A stretch of 33,955 nucleotides of DNA from contig CAKPKU010000008.1 in NCBI GenBank assembly GCA_934167365.1, positions 1-33,955 of the forward strand. The letters are read 5' to 3'. The notes beneath the pieces are model-generated. The model worked only from the letters and a program-made list of their open reading frames with translations, did not search any database and was not told the origin of the DNA. This document shows, in pieces, positions 31,151 to 33,955 of the stretch (position 1 is the stretch's first letter; every line of letters starts with the position of its first letter). Source of the stretch: an uncultured Clostridia bacterium (lineage in GTDB: Bacteria; Bacillota; Clostridia; TANB77; CAG-508). A program made the position numbers and the translations under genes.

Positions 31151-32215
31151 TTGAAAACAAAACTTTATGTATTAAATAAAAAATATGCCTTTGTTTCTTT
31201 TATTTTCATATTTTTACTTATAGCTGGTTTAATTATTCAAGAAACATATAAAAAAAATCCATTGTCTGTGTTTTCACAAAGTTATGTATGGGAAGATAAA
31301 CAATCTGAAAATCAAAATAAAAATAATTATATAAAATGGGTTGATTTTTCGCCTACATATCAGGTATTATCTGAAACTTCAAAAATTGATATTGAATCAC
31401 ATAATAATGACAATAGTTCTGTTCAATATAATTGGATTGAATTACTATCATATCTTGCATGTCAATATGGCGGAAATTTTAAAAATTATAAATCATCTGA
31501 TCTTAAGGATTTATGTGATAAATTAAGCTCTGGAAATACAATTGATGACTTAACAAAAAACTTAAAACATTATACATACTATTATGAAGCTTTTGATGCA
31601 GTTTTACATGAATATATCGGATATTATGAAGTTGAAGAAAATAGTCCTAATTCTACTGTAAAATATTTAGTACAGAAATACGGACTAAAAGTTTTTTCGC
31701 CAATTGCAAAAAACTACAGTTATAGTCATTATGATGACTTCGGGAACTCAAGATCTTACGGATATAAACGAAGACATTTAGGTCATGATTTAATGGGGAG
31801 TATTGGAACTCCTATAATTGCGATGGAATCTGGTACAATTGAAGCAATAGGCTGGAATCAGTATGGTGGTTGGAGAATTGGTATTAGAAGTTTTGATAAA
31901 AAAAGATACTATTACTATGCCCATTTAAGAAAAGATCATCCGTATGCTCAAAATTTTAATGAAGGTGATACTGTAAATAGTGGTGATGTTATTGGCTATT
32001 TAGGAATGACTGGATATAGTAGTAACGAAAATGTAAATAATATTAATGTACCACATTTACATTTAGGAGTTCAATTAATATTTGATGAATCTCAAAAAGA
32101 TGGTACTAATCAGATTTGGATTGATTTATATAATATTATTGAATTTTTAAAAAGTAATAGTGTGGCTGTATATAAAAATTCAAATTCTGGGGAATTTTGT
32201 AGATTAAGGAGATAA
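31151..32215 (+). CDS. M23 (LytM-type) metallopeptidase, membrane-anchored
   Basis: Zinc endopeptidase domain that cuts peptidoglycan cross-bridges or stems. The C-terminal ~150 residues carry the HXXXD motif (HLGHD), then YYAHLRKDH and PHLHLG with the HXH motif, so all metal ligands are present. One membrane segment lies near the N-terminus (YAFVSFIFIFLLIAGLII); the rest should be outside. The middle part (about 60-190) has no known domain. I place the start at TTG 31151: GAGGTG lies 7 bp before it, while an in-frame ATG at 31136 would put that SD inside the gene. It is followed 4 bp later by a polysaccharide deacetylase, forming a cell-wall-modifying pair. LytM proteins such as SpoIIQ act in sporulation, but nothing here proves that role. 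Confidence 0.88.
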   Translation: MKTKLYVLNKKYAFVSFIFIFLLIAGLIIQETYKKNPLSVFSQSYVWEDKQSENQNKNNYIKWVDFSPTYQVLSETSKIDIESHNNDNSSVQYNWIELLSYLACQYGGNFKNYKSSDLKDLCDKLSSGNTIDDLTKNLKHYTYYYEAFDAVLHEYIGYYEVEENSPNSTVKYLVQKYGLKVFSPIAKNYSYSHYDDFGNSRSYGYKRRHLGHDLMGSIGTPIIAMESGTIEAIGWNQYGGWRIGIRSFDKKRYYYYAHLRKDHPYAQNFNEGDTVNSGDVIGYLGMTGYSSNENVNNINVPHLHLGVQLIFDESQKDGTNQIWIDLYNIIEFLKSNSVAVYKNSNSGEFCRLRR

Positions 32216-32219
32216 TATT

Positions 32220-33056
32220 ATGATTTTCAAATTTAAATATAAAATCATTTCCATAATAACAATTATTATTATTTTTTCATCATGTATTTTAATATATTAT
32301 AAAGTAAATGCTGATGAACCATCTACTGTATCTGTTCCAATACTAATGTATCATAGCATATTAAAATCAAAAAGCGGTAAATATATTATTAATCCTAATA
32401 CATTTGAATCTGATTTGAAATATCTAAAAGAAAATAATTATACAACAATTACAATGACTGATTTAATAAATTATGTTTATGATAATGCTAAACTACCTGA
32501 AAAACCTATAATTATTACATTTGATGATGGTCATTATAATAATTTAACATATGCTTTACCTCTACTTGAAAAATATGATATGGTTGCTGTTATTTCAATT
32601 GTTGGTCAATATACAGATACATATACAAAAAGTAATGAAGCTAACCCAAATTATAGTTATTTACGTTGGTCTGATATTCAGGATATTATGAAAACTAATA
32701 GAATTGAATTTCAAAACCACACATATAATTTTCATAGTATAACAAAAACAAGGAATGGATGTATGAAAAATAAAAATGAAAGTGAAAGTTCCTATACAAA
32801 AATATTATCTGAAGATATAACAAAACTTCAAAACGAGTTTAATACATATACTCAATACACACCAAATACTTTTACATATCCATTTGGTGCTGTAAGCAAA
32901 TCTTCAATTCCTATAATAAAAGAGCTCGGATTTAAAGCAAGTTTATCATGTGAGGAAGGAATAAATGTAATATCAAGAAATCCTGATGATTTATATTTAC
33001 TAAAAAGGTATAATAGATCAAATAATACTTCTATTCAAAAAATTTTAGGACCATAG
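32220..33056 (+). CDS. Polysaccharide deacetylase (NodB-type), exported or anchored
   Basis: Carbohydrate esterase family 4 domain that removes acetyl groups from peptidoglycan or another N-acetylated glycan. Motif 1 is TFDDG (Asp102, Asp103), motif 2 is NHTYNFH (His167, His172; the HXXXXH spacing of one CE4 subgroup), and motif 3 is TYPFGA. A hydrophobic N-terminus (residues 7-27) serves as signal or anchor. ILMYHSI (41-47) is a typical start of the domain. It is 4 bp after the M23 gene, in the same message. Its stop codon lies inside the shared terminator stem. Confidence 0.92.
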   Translation: MIFKFKYKIISIITIIIIFSSCILIYYKVNADEPSTVSVPILMYHSILKSKSGKYIINPNTFESDLKYLKENNYTTITMTDLINYVYDNAKLPEKPIIITFDDGHYNNLTYALPLLEKYDMVAVISIVGQYTDTYTKSNEANPNYSYLRWSDIQDIMKTNRIEFQNHTYNFHSITKTRNGCMKNKNESESSYTKILSEDITKLQNEFNTYTQYTPNTFTYPFGAVSKSSIPIIKELGFKASLSCEEGINVISRNPDDLYLLKRYNRSNNTSIQKILGP

Positions 33057-33079
33057 AAAGCTCTAATGGTCCTAAAATT
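33041..33079. terminator. Bidirectional terminator between convergent genes
   Basis: AATTTTAGGACCAT (33041-33054) is the perfect reverse complement of 33066-33079. The stem overlaps the stop of the deacetylase (plus) and reaches the stop of the CBS protein (minus); the two genes share one terminator with no spare sequence. Confidence 0.85.
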
Positions 33080-33955
33080 TATACATCACTTGGTTTATTT
33101 TTACATGCTTTTACTAATTTTATTCTCTTATCCTCATAGTCTTCAATTTTATATGTTACTTCATTTGTTTCCAATACTGGTTTTTCACCATCTTCTGGAA
33201 TTCTTCCTAATAGCTCTGTTAAATATCCTGATAAAGTATCATATTCACCTTCTGGAATTTCTACATCTAATATCTTTTTTAAATCAGTTATTGATACATG
33301 ACCTGCAATAATATATGTGTTTTCATCTATTTTTTCATAATCATTTTCAATTTCATCATATTCATCAAAAATATTACCAACTAGCTCTTCTAATATATCC
33401 TCCATAGAAACTATACCTGCTGTTCCACCATATTCATCCAAAACTATGGCAAGTTGCTTTTTATTTTTTTGAAGATCTTTAAATAATTCATTTATTAGTT
33501 TATTTTCAGAAACAAAATATGCATCTCTCATTATATCTTTTATTTTTATATCTTTATTAATAGCAATTTGTTTTAATAAATCTTTTATATATATAACACC
33601 TTTAATTTCATCAATAGTTTCATCATATACTGGAATTCTACTATATTTATATTCATCTAATTCGTCTAATCTTTCTACTATATTGTCAGATAGCTCTAAT
33701 GCGAAAATATCTTTTCTGTGAGTCATTATTTCAGATACTGTTTTATCATTAAATTCGAAAACATTATTTATAAGCTCTTTTTCTTCTTCTTTTATAGAGC
33801 CCTTTTCTTCTCCAACATCAACCATCATTCTTATTTCTTCTTCAGTAACTGTTTCTTCTTCACTTTCACTAACTCCAAAAATTTTAGAAATTATATTTGT
33901 TGAAATTGTTAATAATTTAACAAATAATGATGTTATTACTGATAATGTTTTTATT
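33079..33955 (-). CDS. CNNM/CorC-HlyC family CBS-domain protein, 5' part beyond the window
   Basis: Two CBS domains (VSEIMTHRKDIFALEL... and IMRDAYFVSENKLIN...) followed by a CorC_HlyC domain (AGHVSITDLKKILDVEIP, GYLTELLGRIPEDGE), the cytosolic half of proteins linked to Mg2+/Co2+ homeostasis or sodium-coupled Mg2+ export. The frame stays open from an internal ATG at 33828 to the window's edge, adding about 42 residues (LFVKLLTISTNIISKIFGVSESEEE...) that match the linker between the CNNM (DUF21) membrane domain and the CBS pair. The membrane domain must therefore lie outside, and the gene is cut by the edge and not truncated. Confidence 0.88.
   Translation of the reverse strand, partial: IKTLSVITSLFVKLLTISTNIISKIFGVSESEEETVTEEEIRMMVDVGEEKGSIKEEEKELINNVFEFNDKTVSEIMTHRKDIFALELSDNIVERLDELDEYKYSRIPVYDETIDEIKGVIYIKDLLKQIAINKDIKIKDIMRDAYFVSENKLINELFKDLQKNKKQLAIVLDEYGGTAGIVSMEDILEELVGNIFDEYDEIENDYEKIDENTYIIAGHVSITDLKKILDVEIPEGEYDTLSGYLTELLGRIPEDGEKPVLETNEVTYKIEDYEDKRIKLVKACKNKPSDV

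Noticed and set aside
33079..33828. CBS protein as a complete or truncated short gene starting at 33828
   Set aside because: The frame stays open to the window edge with family-like linker sequence, so the true start lies outside.

Overview
The window is very AT-rich DNA from a low-GC, spore-forming Firmicute, most likely an anaerobic Clostridia lineage. Supporting evidence: a spoVT gene with a sigma-G-type promoter, a V/A-type (not F-type) ATPase operon, RNase J, TrmR, TypA, an S1-domain protein downstream of cmk, frequent TTG starts (atpA, atpB, spoVT, probably two more) and consensus sigma-A promoters (TTGaca, 17 bp, TATAAT). The genus cannot be fixed from the sequence. Nearly every gene lies on the minus strand; the exceptions are a 69-codon gene (4855-5064) and a cell-wall pair (31151-33056).

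Layout from the left. Positions 1-260 hold two near-identical strong minus-strand promoters with phased A-tracts, firing out of the window. Next come a DUF951 gene broken by a +1 frameshift, gltX, a secreted C39-like/SH3 protein, the lone plus-strand small gene, and rnjA (RNase J) behind a ~370-nt structured leader. A nine-gene V-type ATPase operon runs in the order H-C-I-K-F-E-A-B-D (15836 down to 7480), with a clear promoter. The operon upstream of it (22071 to 15950) encodes a P-loop/Asp23-like fusion, a Cmk-PlsC fusion, a four-S1-domain protein, TypA, an unknown 105-aa protein and TrmR; it links nucleotide and phospholipid metabolism with translation.

Then follow a small membrane protein, a cloverleaf-like REP/MITE element, a processive-type GT2 glycosyltransferase, and the classical rpsO-pnp pair with a long inverted repeat in the pnp leader. 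After these come an unannotated 53-codon ORF, a transglutaminase-like/LRR gene pair, spoVT, tdk, a plus-strand M23 peptidase plus polysaccharide deacetylase pair, and a CorC/HlyC-type CBS protein cut off by the right edge.

The most interesting non-coding material is a dispersed repeat attached to intrinsic terminators (four copies with unrelated stems but a conserved 3' flank), the leaders of the RNA-decay genes rnjA and pnp, and two REP-like elements starting with GGGGAC. No rRNA, tRNA, CRISPR array, transposase or prophage gene was recognised. I saw no convincing new multi-gene defence-type system; the best candidates for undescribed biology are the P-loop/Asp23 fusion, the cytosolic LRR/transglutaminase pair, the terminator-linked repeat family and the 53-codon ORF with a hairpin between its Shine-Dalgarno sequence and start.
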